Assembly (NCBI GenBank): GCA_905210485.1
Contig: CAJLXA010000010.1
Span: 1 to 41,937, forward strand
Length of the DNA: 41,937 nucleotides
From: an uncultured Eubacteriales bacterium
GTDB lineage: Bacteria; Bacillota; Clostridia; Oscillospirales; CAG-272
Direction of reading: 5' to 3'
Positions 34,042 to 41,937 of the stretch are shown here, one piece after another (positions within the stretch are counted from its first letter, which is position 1; each line of letters begins with the position of its first letter). Both the position numbers and the translations under genes were made by a program. The notes beneath the pieces were generated by a model. That model searched no databases. It was given only the letters and a program-made list of their open reading frames with translations, and was not told the origin of the DNA.

Positions 34042-34075
34042 AAAAAGGCCGTCGCATAAGCGACGGTCTTTTTCG
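34042..34075. terminator. Bidirectional terminator between the glycan and decarboxylase operons
   Basis: A 14-bp stem (aaaaaggccgtcgc / gcgacggtcttttt, one G-T pair). The gap 33889-34041 also has small hairpins (tacggc/gccgtta, ggaatc/gattcc) but no gene. Confidence 0.85.
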
Positions 34076-34097
34076 GTTTTATTCCCTAACGGGATTC

Positions 34098-35519
34098 TTA
34101 GACGGAAAGATCCTGTACATACAGTTCCCGGACAGTGTCTTCTTTCGGCGCGGGATGATTGCGCGCTTCGAGGAACTTCGATGCGACCTGCGGGAACAGC
34201 GCGTAAGAGAGCACGTCTTCTTCGCTCTTTGCAAGACCCTTTGCTTCTTCACGGTACTTCGGCAGTTCGGGCGCAATAAGGTCGGCGGGACGGCAGGTGA
34301 TCACCGTATCGTTGCCGATGGCTTTCTTGCGAACCTCTTCATTGACTTCACCGGGTACGCGGCCGTATTCGCCGCGGAGAAGACCTTTGGATTCTTTCGT
34401 GATCATCTTGTAGCGCTCGCCCTGCAGAACATTCAGTACGGCCTGCGTACCGACGATCTGCGATGTCGGCGTGACAAGCGGCGGATAACCGAAGTCCTTA
34501 CGGACGCGCGGAATCTCGGCCAGAACGTCATAGAATCTGTCTTCGGCATTGGCCTGTTTCAGCTGAGACAAAAGATTGGAAAGCATACCGCCGGGAACCT
34601 GATACAGAAGCGTATTGGTATCCACGTTCAGAACTTTCGGATCAAGCGAACCCGCGTCTTTCAGGCGTTTCGCCACTTTGCGGAAATGCGCGGCGGCCTC
34701 GCTCATCTTGGAAAGGTCGAGACCCGTGTCGCGCGGTGTTCCCTGCAATGCCGCCACAAGCGATTCGGTAGCGGGTTGGGAAGTACCGTTGGCAAGGGGG
34801 GACAAAGCGCAGTCCACAATATCCACGCCCGCAAGCGTCGCCATCAGGTTGACCATGTCGCCCGTACCGGACGTATTGTGCGTGTGCAGATGAATCGGCA
34901 CTTTAACGGCGGCCTTCAGCCGTTTGACAAGGCTGTACGCGGCTTTCGGCAGAAGCAGGTTGGCCATATCTTTGATGCAGATGGTGTCGGCGCCCATATT
35001 CTCAAGCGTTTTCGCCAGTTCCACAAAATATTCTTCACTGTGGACGGGAGACGTCGTATAAGAAATCGTGGCTTCGCAGATGCCCTTGTACTTTTTGATG
35101 GCGCGCATGGCACATTCCATATTCCGCGTATCGTTCAAAGCGTCGAATACACGGACAACGTCAATGCCGTTTTCGATAGATTTCTGCACGAACTCTTCCA
35201 CAACGTCGTCGGCATAATGTTTGTAGCCGAGAATGTTCTGCCCGCGCAAAAGCATCTGGAGACGCGTATTCGGAAGAGCGCGGCGCAGAGCGCGGAGACG
35301 TTCCCACGGATCTTCTCCGAGAAAACGCATGCAGGAATCAAACGTTGCGCCGCCCCAACATTCAAGAGACCAATAGCCGATCTCGTCGAGCGTTTTGCAG
35401 GCGGGGAGCATATCGTCAAGCGTCATACGCGTTGCCGCCTGGGACTGGTGCGCGTCACGGAGAATCGTATCCGTGATATACAGTTTATTGTTTGTGGAAA
35501 ATAGATCTTTAAGTTCCAT
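34098..35519 (-). CDS. oadA: Oxaloacetate decarboxylase alpha subunit (carboxyltransferase)
   Basis: A 473-aa carboxyltransferase. It moves the carboxyl group from oxaloacetate to the biotin of the carrier protein, releasing pyruvate. Seen: ITDTILRDAHQSQAATRM (residues about 15-32, the HMGL-like DxxLRDAHQS metal site), ECWGGATFDSCMRFL, LRGQNILGYKHY, IKDMANLLLP with the carboxylated-Lys region, and HLHTHNTSGTG (metal His pair). The chain ends without a biotin domain, which is a separate gene here. It is the last gene of the operon; AAGGAGGCAGTT precedes the ATG 10 bp after oadB. No biotin carboxylase gene is near, so a decarboxylase rather than pyruvate carboxylase role is favoured. Confidence 0.93.
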   Translation of the reverse strand: MELKDLFSTNNKLYITDTILRDAHQSQAATRMTLDDMLPACKTLDEIGYWSLECWGGATFDSCMRFLGEDPWERLRALRRALPNTRLQMLLRGQNILGYKHYADDVVEEFVQKSIENGIDVVRVFDALNDTRNMECAMRAIKKYKGICEATISYTTSPVHSEEYFVELAKTLENMGADTICIKDMANLLLPKAAYSLVKRLKAAVKVPIHLHTHNTSGTGDMVNLMATLAGVDIVDCALSPLANGTSQPATESLVAALQGTPRDTGLDLSKMSEAAAHFRKVAKRLKDAGSLDPKVLNVDTNTLLYQVPGGMLSNLLSQLKQANAEDRFYDVLAEIPRVRKDFGYPPLVTPTSQIVGTQAVLNVLQGERYKMITKESKGLLRGEYGRVPGEVNEEVRKKAIGNDTVITCRPADLIAPELPKYREEAKGLAKSEEDVLSYALFPQVASKFLEARNHPAPKEDTVRELYVQDLSV

Positions 35520-35529
35520 AACTGCCTCC

Positions 35530-36831
35530 TTAACCGAATATGCCGATCAGGACGCCCGCGGCGATGGCGGAACCGATAACGCCCGCAACGTTCGGACCCA
35601 TGGCGTGCATGAGTAAGAAGTTGCCGGGATTGGCCTTCTGCCCTTCGATCTGCGAAACGCGGGCGGCCATCGGAACAGCGGAAACGCCGGCCGAACCGAT
35701 AAGCGGATTGATTTTTTCCTTGAGGAACAGGTTCATGAATTTTGCAAACAGAACGCCGCAAGCGGTGGCAACACCGAAAGCGACAACGCCCATCACGATA
35801 ATTTTAATTGTCTGCCACGAAATAAAGGTCGAAGCCGTAGCGGTGGCGCCGACGGAAATACCGAGGAAGATCGTCACGATATTGATGAGTTCGTTCTGCG
35901 CGGTCTTGGAAAGACGGTCAACAACGCCGGTTTCACGGAACAGGTTGCCGAGCATCAGAGAGCCGACAAGCGGCGCGGCGGAAGGAACGAGCAACGCAAC
36001 GAACGCCGTCACGATGAACGGGAAAACGATCTTCTGCGTCTTCGATACCGGGCGCAGTTCTTTCATCACAATCTCGCGTTCCTTTTTCGTCGTCAGCGCA
36101 CGCATAATGGGCGGCTGAATGACGGGAACAAGCGCCATATAGGAGTATGCGGCAACGGCGATCGGCCCGAGAAGATGGGGCGCCAGTTTCGTTGTCACAA
36201 AAATAGCGGTCGGGCCGTCCGCGCCGCCGATAATACCGATCGACGAGGCTTCCGCGCCGGTAAAACCGAGCGCAACGGCGCCGAGATAAGTGGCGAAAAT
36301 ACCGATCTGTGCGGCCGCGCCGAGCAAAAGCGACTTCGGATTCGCAAGAAGCGGGCCGAAATCGGTCATCGCGCCTACGCCGACAAAAATCAGGCAGGGA
36401 TAAATACCGAGTTTCACGCCGAGATACAGATAGTCGATGAGTCCGGCGGTGATCGTCGTCCCGTTGGCGGCGACAATGGATTCATACAGGCTGTCCGATA
36501 CAATGGTAAGTCCGGCAAGAGCCTCTTTTGTCATATCGGCGGATGCCGTGGCGGATACATATTTGCCGGCGTCAACCGCCGCGCCGCCGAACAGTTCCCA
36601 GTTGGTGTGACCACCCGCGAAAAGTATCTCATGGAACATTTCCGCGCCGGGAAGGTTCGTCAGAAGCATACCGAAAGCAATCGGAAGGAGGAGCATCGGC
36701 TCAAACTTCTTGACAATGGCAAGGTAAGCCAGCACGAACGCAACGGCGATCATGATCAGCATTTTCCAGTTCTGTCCGTCTCCGAAGAGATAGAAACCGG
36801 TCTGCTTCAGAAAATCTACTACAGCACTCAT
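35530..36831 (-). CDS. oadB: Na+-translocating decarboxylase beta subunit
   Basis: A 433-aa membrane protein with about ten hydrophobic segments. It removes CO2 from carboxybiotin and exports Na+ across the membrane. Family signatures are clear: LLPIAFGMLLTNLP, LIFVGVGAMTDFGPLLANP (with the conserved Asp of the Na+ path), GIIGGADGPTAIFVTTKLAP, and the C-terminal NFLLMHAMGPNVAGVIGSAI. GCGGAGGC precedes the ATG. It lies between the biotin carrier and oadA with short gaps (15 and 10 bp), as in other decarboxylase operons. Confidence 0.95.
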   Translation of the reverse strand: MSAVVDFLKQTGFYLFGDGQNWKMLIMIAVAFVLAYLAIVKKFEPMLLLPIAFGMLLTNLPGAEMFHEILFAGGHTNWELFGGAAVDAGKYVSATASADMTKEALAGLTIVSDSLYESIVAANGTTITAGLIDYLYLGVKLGIYPCLIFVGVGAMTDFGPLLANPKSLLLGAAAQIGIFATYLGAVALGFTGAEASSIGIIGGADGPTAIFVTTKLAPHLLGPIAVAAYSYMALVPVIQPPIMRALTTKKEREIVMKELRPVSKTQKIVFPFIVTAFVALLVPSAAPLVGSLMLGNLFRETGVVDRLSKTAQNELINIVTIFLGISVGATATASTFISWQTIKIIVMGVVAFGVATACGVLFAKFMNLFLKEKINPLIGSAGVSAVPMAARVSQIEGQKANPGNFLLMHAMGPNVAGVIGSAIAAGVLIGIFG

Positions 36832-36846
36832 GGATAAAGCCTCCGC

Positions 36847-37218
36847 TTATGCGATGGTGCAGAGCGTATCGCCCATCTGAACGGAAGCACCCTTCTGCGT
36901 GCCGACAAACGTAACCGTGCCGTCGCAGGGAGACATGATTTCATTTTCCATTTTCATGGCTTCGAGAATGAAAAGAACGTCGCCTTTCTTTACGGCTGCG
37001 CCGTTTGCAACGCGCACGTCAAGAATTGTGCCGGGCATCGGCGCGTCGATCTTCTGACCGCCGGCAGGAGCAGCGGCCTTGGGAGCGGGAGCGGCGGCTT
37101 TGGGAGCCTCGGTCTTGGCGGGAGCGGCCGGAGTCGCATTTTTTACTTCGTCGACATCCGCTACTTCCAACGTGATTTCATACAGATTTCCGTTGACATT
37201 AACCTTATACTTTTTCAT
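36847..37218 (-). CDS. Biotin carrier protein of the decarboxylase
   Basis: A 123-aa protein: a short N-terminal beta segment, an Ala/Pro/Lys linker (residues about 28-55, APKAAAPAPKAAAPAG) and a biotinyl domain with LFILEAMKMENEIM, where Lys89 is biotinylated. It carries CO2 between the alpha and beta subunits. In many species this domain is fused to OadA; here it is separate. It is the second gene of the operon. Confidence 0.93.
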   Translation of the reverse strand: MKKYKVNVNGNLYEITLEVADVDEVKNATPAAPAKTEAPKAAAPAPKAAAPAGGQKIDAPMPGTILDVRVANGAAVKKGDVLFILEAMKMENEIMSPCDGTVTFVGTQKGASVQMGDTLCTIA

Positions 37219-37250
37219 ATGTTGATTCCTAACCTTTCATTTCATACGGA

Positions 37251-37532
37251 TTAAAGTTTTTTAAAAGAAAGAATGCGAATGGCCGAAAGATCCGTTCCCG
37301 TTTCTTCGGCAATGGCGGCGGATATTGCCGCAATGAGTTCCCCGCGGTTCGGAATCGCTTCCGGCACGGCGGTATGCGGTACTTCGGCAACGTTTTCTTT
37401 TACGGCTTCCTTATTCTTTGCGGGTGCGGCTTTGTCACAAACAATGTTGATAAGGTCGCAAAGCAGAACAAGACACACAAGGCCGAAAAAAACAATGGCA
37501 ACGCCGAGAAGTACGACAAGTGCGTGATTCAT
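37251..37532 (-). CDS. Decarboxylase gamma-type subunit (OadG family)
   Basis: 93 aa from the ATG at 37532, chosen because AAAGGAGG lies just before it; the frame opens further upstream without a ribosome site. One N-terminal TM segment (ALVVLLGVAIVFFGLVCLVLL) is followed by an acidic/Lys stretch and a C-terminal helix ending IRILSFKKL. This is the OadG layout: a small anchor that holds the alpha subunit to the membrane. It is the first gene of the operon. Confidence 0.85.
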   Translation of the reverse strand: MNHALVVLLGVAIVFFGLVCLVLLCDLINIVCDKAAPAKNKEAVKENVAEVPHTAVPEAIPNRGELIAAISAAIAEETGTDLSAIRILSFKKL

Positions 37533-37658
37533 TTCTCCTCCTTTTCTTTCCCGCGCCGAACGGCAACCCGCCGTCCGATCGGAAAACAATAGCAGTATAA
37601 CATTGTAAAATACAACTTTGACAATAGTTTTGACCGAAACTCAAAATATCATCAGTTT

Positions 37659-37687
37659 ATTATATGATAAAAATATAACAATTACAA
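37659..37687 (-). promoter_or_regulatory. Promoter of the oxaloacetate decarboxylase operon
   Basis: Minus strand TTGTAA (37682-37687), 17-nt spacer, TATAAT (37659-37664), about 125 nt before the first start codon. A second possible -10 (TATACT, about 37594) lies closer to the gene. Confidence 0.72.
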
Positions 37688-37719
37688 GAGGTTTTTGAAA
37701 ATTTTTCCGAATTCCGACG

Positions 37720-37757
37720 AAAAAAGGGGTTCCGACGCGCGTCGGAACCCTTTTTTC
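37720..37757 (-). terminator. Terminator of the GH95 fucosidase gene
   Basis: A stem of 17 bp with one bulged G (aaaaaaggggttccgacg / cgtcggaaccctttttt), 7 bp past the stop codon. Confidence 0.9.
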
Positions 37758-37763
37758 AACGGC

Positions 37764-40100
37764 TCATAATACGACGCCGTTATCGGGGACAGGCAATACG
37801 GAGCCTTTGTATATCAACTGTCCGAACGGCCGCCCTGTGACCGTACAGGAAGCAAGCGCGCCGTTTTCCCACGTCATATCCAGTTTGGCGCCGCCGATGA
37901 GACGAACGCCGCGCAGACTGCCGTTTTGCCATTCGGACGGAAGCGCCGGGAGCAGATAAGTATTTTCGCCGTCGGTCTGCACAAGTATTTCGATGATACC
38001 GGACACAACGCCGAAATTGCCGTCGATCTGAAAGGGCGGATGCGCGTCGAAGAGATTGGGATACGTCCCCCCGGCAGTGTCGCCCGCGCGGACCGGATTC
38101 AGTTGTCTCTTTATCAGGCGGAGCGCATGGTCGCCGTCGCGGAGGCAGGCAAAGAAGTTGATCTTCCAGCTGATACTCCAGCCGGTGCCCTCGTCGCCAC
38201 GGTAATACAACGTCTTTTTGGCGGCCTCGATCAGGGCGGGCGTTTTTTCCGGCGTGATTTCATGAGCGGGATGAAGAGCATACAGATGAGAGACATGGCG
38301 GTGGTGCGGATCATACCATTCTTCGTCTTTATACCACTCTATAATGTCGCCTTTTTTGCCGATACGCAGCGGCAGAAGCCGCGGCAGAGCCGAACGAATG
38401 CGCTTTAAAAACGCGTCGTCCTCCGTTCCCGTAATATCCGCGGCCTTCAGACATTCGGAAAACAGTTCGCGGATAATGCTCATGGTCATAGCGGAGGTGA
38501 CGGCAACGGCGCAGATGTTTCCGTTTTCGATAAATATATTTTCCGGCGAGGTGGACGGCGACATCACAAGATAACCGTCCTTATCCTCCGTCAGCATGCA
38601 AAGATAGAAGGTTGCCGCGCTTTTCATCAACGGATATGCCGTATTACGGAGAAATTCCTTATCGGCCGTATAAAGATAGTGATCAAACAAATGCCGGCAG
38701 AGCCAGCCGGAACTCATCGGCCAGAACATCCAGCACGCGTCCATTGTGGTCGGGAACGTTTTCCGCCACAGGTCGCTGTTGTGATGCACGACAAATCCGT
38801 CCGCGCCGTACATGGTTTCGGCGGTGCGGGCACCGTTTACCGCCAGTTCGCCGATCATTTTTACAAGCGGCAGATTCAGTTCGGGAAGATCGCACATCAG
38901 AATCGGCCAGTAGTTCATTTCCAGATTGATATTCGTCGTGTAATTGGAGTGCCACGGCGGCGTAAGGCTGTCATTCCATATGCCCTGCAGGTTCATCGGT
39001 TGCGAGCCGGGGCGCGACGCGGAAATGGCAAGATAGCGCCCGTAATTGAAAAACAGCGTTATAAGTCCGCGGTCGGCGCTCCCCTGTCCCGCCGCAAATT
39101 CACGGAGACGGCGATCGGTCGGCACATTTTTTTTGCCGTCCGAACCGATGTCCAGCGCAACGCGGGAATACAGCGCCGTATAGTCGTCGGTATGCCGTTT
39201 GAAAAGCGCGGCATACGATTCTTTTTCCGCGGCCGCCAGAATTGCGGACACGGCGGGTTTATATGCTTTCCCTTCCAGATACGGGTGCTTATCGAATCCG
39301 TTGAAACTGCTTTCTGCCGTAAAATAAAGAATGGCGTCGGTAGCGTTTTTTACCGAAAGCGCGCCGTTTTCCGGCGACACCTCGCCGTCGGTCACGACCC
39401 TCATCGCACCGCGGTAAAGGATGCCGCGCTTTGCGGGGTCGTCGGAATACAGAAAGTCGCGTTCCGGGAACATCGCGCGGTTGGCCGGCGAATTGGCGAT
39501 ACACTCGCCGTCAAGGATCAGCGTATTGCCGTCGACCTTAATTTCATGCTTCATGTCCGAAGCAAAAGAAACCGTAAACGACAGGCTTCCCCGTTTCCCG
39601 GCCGTGATACGGTAAACGATCACCCGATCGGGAAATGAGGCGAAAGCCGTGGCAGTGACCGGATTTCCGTCGCGTTTGCAATTCACGCGATGAACGGCCT
39701 CTGTGAGATCCAGCGTACGGCTGTATCCGGTGATTTCGGCTTCGGGGAAATCTATATACAAATGACCGAGAGGCATGTATGCCTCCATGTTGAAGCGGGC
39801 GCAGTGCTCTTCGATAATTTTGGTTGCGCGGAAACTGTCACCGTCGTCCAAAGCGCGGCGTGCGGCCGAGAGCGCCGCTTCCACGTTCCGTGCTTCGGGT
39901 TCCCGCGGGTATCCCGTCCACAGTTCGTCAAGATTCAGGGCAATATGTTCTCTTCGCATATCGCCGTATACCATAGCGCCGAGGCGGCCGTTTCCGAGCG
40001 GAAGCGCCGCATTCCAGTCGGCGGCCGCCGCATCGTAATAAAGACACGAAGTGTCATCTGTACAATAATCCATCTCTGCTCGTTTCTTCCCCTGCTCCAC
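37764..40100 (-). CDS. GH95 alpha-L-fucosidase
   Basis: A 778-aa glycoside hydrolase of family 95 (alpha-1,2-L-fucosidase, in some members alpha-L-galactosidase). It begins WNAALPLGNGRLGAMVYGDM and IALNLDELWTGYP, the family's N-terminal beta-sandwich signature. The (alpha/alpha)6 barrel shows WHSNYTTNINLEMNYWP (about residues 388-404), MSPSTSPENIF (about 526) and FQIDGNFGVVSGIIEIL (about 700), which hold the known catalytic Asn/Glu/Asp set. No signal peptide, so it works on imported fucosylated oligosaccharides. The start is uncertain: a GTG at 40100 or the ATG at 40073 (MDYCTDD). It has its own promoter within the terminator of the upstream kinase gene. Confidence 0.92.
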   Translation of the reverse strand: MEQGKKRAEMDYCTDDTSCLYYDAAAADWNAALPLGNGRLGAMVYGDMRREHIALNLDELWTGYPREPEARNVEAALSAARRALDDGDSFRATKIIEEHCARFNMEAYMPLGHLYIDFPEAEITGYSRTLDLTEAVHRVNCKRDGNPVTATAFASFPDRVIVYRITAGKRGSLSFTVSFASDMKHEIKVDGNTLILDGECIANSPANRAMFPERDFLYSDDPAKRGILYRGAMRVVTDGEVSPENGALSVKNATDAILYFTAESSFNGFDKHPYLEGKAYKPAVSAILAAAEKESYAALFKRHTDDYTALYSRVALDIGSDGKKNVPTDRRLREFAAGQGSADRGLITLFFNYGRYLAISASRPGSQPMNLQGIWNDSLTPPWHSNYTTNINLEMNYWPILMCDLPELNLPLVKMIGELAVNGARTAETMYGADGFVVHHNSDLWRKTFPTTMDACWMFWPMSSGWLCRHLFDHYLYTADKEFLRNTAYPLMKSAATFYLCMLTEDKDGYLVMSPSTSPENIFIENGNICAVAVTSAMTMSIIRELFSECLKAADITGTEDDAFLKRIRSALPRLLPLRIGKKGDIIEWYKDEEWYDPHHRHVSHLYALHPAHEITPEKTPALIEAAKKTLYYRGDEGTGWSISWKINFFACLRDGDHALRLIKRQLNPVRAGDTAGGTYPNLFDAHPPFQIDGNFGVVSGIIEILVQTDGENTYLLPALPSEWQNGSLRGVRLIGGAKLDMTWENGALASCTVTGRPFGQLIYKGSVLPVPDNGVVL

Positions 40101-40123
40101 GTTTTTTCGGGAACAGCGGACAA

Positions 40124-40158
40124 AATAAAATAAGGGCGTTGCACACCCTTATTTTATT
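40124..40158 (-). terminator. Terminator of the two-component operon
   Basis: A 13-bp perfect stem (aataaaataaggg / cccttattttatt) about 18 bp past the kinase stop codon. Confidence 0.8.
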
Positions 40159-40179
40159 ACAATATTTCGGAATTGTCAA
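40151..40179 (-). promoter_or_regulatory. Promoter of the GH95 gene, embedded in the kinase terminator
   Basis: Minus strand TTGACA (40174-40179, overlapping the kinase stop codon), 17-nt spacer, TAAAAT (40151-40156, inside the terminator stem). Transcripts would begin in the terminator loop, so read-through and initiation share the same DNA. Confidence 0.72.
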
Positions 40180-41696
40180 GAAATTTTGTCGTCGCCGGCG
40201 CTGTTCGGCAGAGCCTCTCCCATCATGACGAGCGGCAGGCGGAACCAGAACACGCTTCCGTCGCCGGGAGTGCTGTCCGCGCCGTATGCCGCGCCGTAAT
40301 CGGAGAGAATCTTCCGCACGATCGCAAGCCCGATCCCACTGCCGACGCGCGCGCGGCTGTGCGTTTTGTCGACTTTATAATACCGCTCGAAAATATGCGG
40401 CAACTCTTCTTTGGCAATGCCGATACCGTGGTCGCGCACGGAAACCGTCACCGAGGATTCCGTTTTCCGGCAGGTAACCTCGATTTCGCGGCTGTCGCCC
40501 GAATAATTGACAGCGTTATTTACCAGATTGCAGAATACGCGCATGATCTCCACATGGTCGGCGTACACGGGCGCCGCGCCGTCGGTCTCATAGGCAAACG
40601 TAAATCCGGCGGCCGCTTTCATGCGGCGGTAGCGCTCCAGCGTTTCTCCCACTGCCGCGGAAATATCGAAGATCTCTCTCCGGCTGTCTTTGGTATTGCA
40701 GGACTGATAGCGCGACAGTTCAAGAAGATCGCTCACGATTTCGGACAGGCGTTGCGCCTCGTCGATCACCACCTGCATGTTGTCCGGTGTGCGTTCGCTT
40801 TCGATGTCGCGCATCACTTCGCCGTAACCGATAATCATGGTCAGAGGCGTCCGCAGATCGTGCGATACATTGGCAATCAGTTCTTTTTCATAGCGATCGG
40901 TACGTTGCAGTTCCTCCGCCGAGGCCGAAAGCGTTGCCGACAATTCCGCAATCTCCCGGTAACCGCTGTCGCTCTTTTCATTATAAATTCCCTGCGGCAA
41001 CTCCGCGGCGGCACGATTCATACGGATCAGGGGACGCGTCATACGGCGTGAAAAGAAATAGGATAGGATGACGGCCGTCACAAAAATCAGAAGGGATACG
41101 ATAAAAAGCTGATAGCGCAAAATACTGACGGTCGCGTCCGCCGGGCGGAAAGGACAGTCAAGAAGCAAGAGAATATTTTCTCCGTCTTCCGTCGTATGCA
41201 GATCGGCATACAGAAGCCGCGTCGAAAGACTTGCCGCGTCCGCGTCTTCGCTCGGACGGAAAGAATAGAACCGTCCCTCTCCGGTGTCCGCAATATCCGC
41301 ATATATTTTCCGCAGAAACAAGCGGTATTGCACCGTCACCGCGCCCTGCGTCAATCCGCCGGGCAGGGTTGCCGACGAAATTTCCACAGGAAACACTTCG
41401 CCGCCGGATTCATAAACGCAATAAAGCCGCACCGAAGCGTTGTTTTTCTCCGCAATCTCCGAAAGGTCGCCCTTTGCCGGAACGTCGCCTTTTTCCGTAT
41501 ACAGCCGGAACACCTCGTCGGCCATATGCGCCATACGGCGTTTCATGGTCGTGCTGTAAAACTCGTCCAGGAAAAAGTATTGCGAGATCCACAGCGCGGC
41601 GATGATAAACAGTGCAAATCCGAAAAACCAAAGGAAAACGCCCGTCCGAAGACCGATGCGGCGTTTCTTTTTGCCGGCCGTCGAATTTTCAGTCAT
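40176..41696 (-). CDS. Sensor histidine kinase
   Basis: A 506-aa membrane kinase. TM1 (residues about 17-40) and TM2 (about 192-214) frame an extracytoplasmic sensor of about 150 residues. A HAMP linker (SRRMTRPLIRMNRAAAELPQ) follows, then HisKA with the phosphorylated His279 in NVSHDLRTPLTMIIGYGEVM, then an ATP-binding domain with N box (VFCNLVNNAVNYS), G1 (VRDHGIGIAKEELPHIFERY) and G2 (SGIGLAIVRKIL) boxes. It autophosphorylates and passes the phosphate to the response regulator encoded just upstream. Its start overlaps that gene by 8 bp. The signal sensed is unknown. Confidence 0.95.
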   Translation of the reverse strand: MTENSTAGKKKRRIGLRTGVFLWFFGFALFIIAALWISQYFFLDEFYSTTMKRRMAHMADEVFRLYTEKGDVPAKGDLSEIAEKNNASVRLYCVYESGGEVFPVEISSATLPGGLTQGAVTVQYRLFLRKIYADIADTGEGRFYSFRPSEDADAASLSTRLLYADLHTTEDGENILLLLDCPFRPADATVSILRYQLFIVSLLIFVTAVILSYFFSRRMTRPLIRMNRAAAELPQGIYNEKSDSGYREIAELSATLSASAEELQRTDRYEKELIANVSHDLRTPLTMIIGYGEVMRDIESERTPDNMQVVIDEAQRLSEIVSDLLELSRYQSCNTKDSRREIFDISAAVGETLERYRRMKAAAGFTFAYETDGAAPVYADHVEIMRVFCNLVNNAVNYSGDSREIEVTCRKTESSVTVSVRDHGIGIAKEELPHIFERYYKVDKTHSRARVGSGIGLAIVRKILSDYGAAYGADSTPGDGSVFWFRLPLVMMGEALPNSAGDDKIS

Positions 41697-41937
41697 CGAA
41701 GCGATACCCCACTCCGCGCAACGTCACGATGCGGTCGCTGTACCGACCGAGCTTTTTACGCAACAGTTTGACATGCGTGTCCAGCGTACGGTCGCCGCCG
41801 AAGAATTCATAGCCCCACACGTCGCGGATCAGACGTTCGCGCGACAGAGCAATGTTGCGGTTGCGTATCATGTAGAAAAGAAGATCGTATTCTTTCGGCG
41901 AAAGAACGGCGGGAACCCCGGCCACCGTCACAATGCG
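41689..41937 (-). CDS. OmpR-family response regulator, cut by the window edge
   Basis: Only the C-terminal 82 residues are present; the frame stays open to the last base, so the receiver domain lies beyond the window. The visible part is a winged-helix DNA-binding domain: LSPKEYDLLFYMIRN, SRERLIRDVWGYEF, GGDRTLDTHVKLLRKKLG and LRGVGYRFDD, all standard OmpR/PhoB signatures. It is the partner of the kinase whose gene overlaps its end by 8 bp. Confidence 0.95.
   Translation of the reverse strand, partial: RIVTVAGVPAVLSPKEYDLLFYMIRNRNIALSRERLIRDVWGYEFFGGDRTLDTHVKLLRKKLGRYSDRIVTLRGVGYRFDD

Overview
The window looks like a chromosome segment of an anaerobic Gram-positive bacterium of the class Clostridia, probably an uncultured gut or rumen lineage. 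This is inferred from gene content and style, not from a marker gene: strong AGGAGG-type ribosome binding sites, Na+-pumping oxaloacetate decarboxylase genes, a fucosidase and other glycan genes, AraC regulators, many small membrane proteins and a very large RHS protein. Most genes have fairly balanced base composition. The RHS tip/immunity stretch (about 13.9-17.9 kb) is clearly AT-richer.

Layout. (1) 0.1-8.5 kb: a giant secreted metallophosphoesterase protein, a divergent AraC regulator, and a small lipoprotein with a Ser/Glu repeat tail. (2) 8.5-13.0 kb: ligA; a lactate/malate-dehydrogenase-fold protein that has lost its catalytic residues; a type Ic aspartate aminotransferase with a long, structured, unassigned leader. 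(3) 13.6 kb: tRNA-Pro(GGG) with a textbook promoter and terminator. (4) 13.9-25.7 kb: an accessory island beside the tRNA. Read on the minus strand it has an HTH regulator, a 2027-aa RHS protein with a hydrophobic tip, a membrane protein (probable immunity), a second similar membrane protein, an orphan RHS end with a papain/C39-like cysteine-protease tip, a small lipoprotein (probable immunity), and the C-terminal remnant of a CBASS-type nucleotidyltransferase. Divergent from the regulator are a DNRLRE-like protein and a holin/XhlA-like protein that seems to use a non-canonical start codon. Two GGAC-N7-GTCC palindromes lie between the two transcription units. (5) 25.7-29.1 kb: a CrtI-like FAD oxidoreductase, a small membrane protein, a tandem array of structured repeats each carrying TATAATAC, and a LexA/CI-type repressor. 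(6) 29.1-33.9 kb: an AraC regulator divergent from an isomerase, SASA esterase and GH99/WbsX-like operon. (7) 34.1-37.5 kb: a complete Na+-translocating oxaloacetate decarboxylase operon. (8) 37.7-41.9 kb: a GH95 alpha-L-fucosidase and a two-component system cut by the window edge.

The strongest candidate for something little described is region 4. The two RHS ends share about 835 bp that is almost identical, so the orphan protease tip could replace the resident membrane-type tip by recombination, each tip having its own candidate immunity gene. The regulator, paired palindromes and divergent DNRLRE/holin-like genes suggest a coordinated toxin deployment locus. The CBASS remnant shows the site next to tRNA-Pro has held defence genes before.
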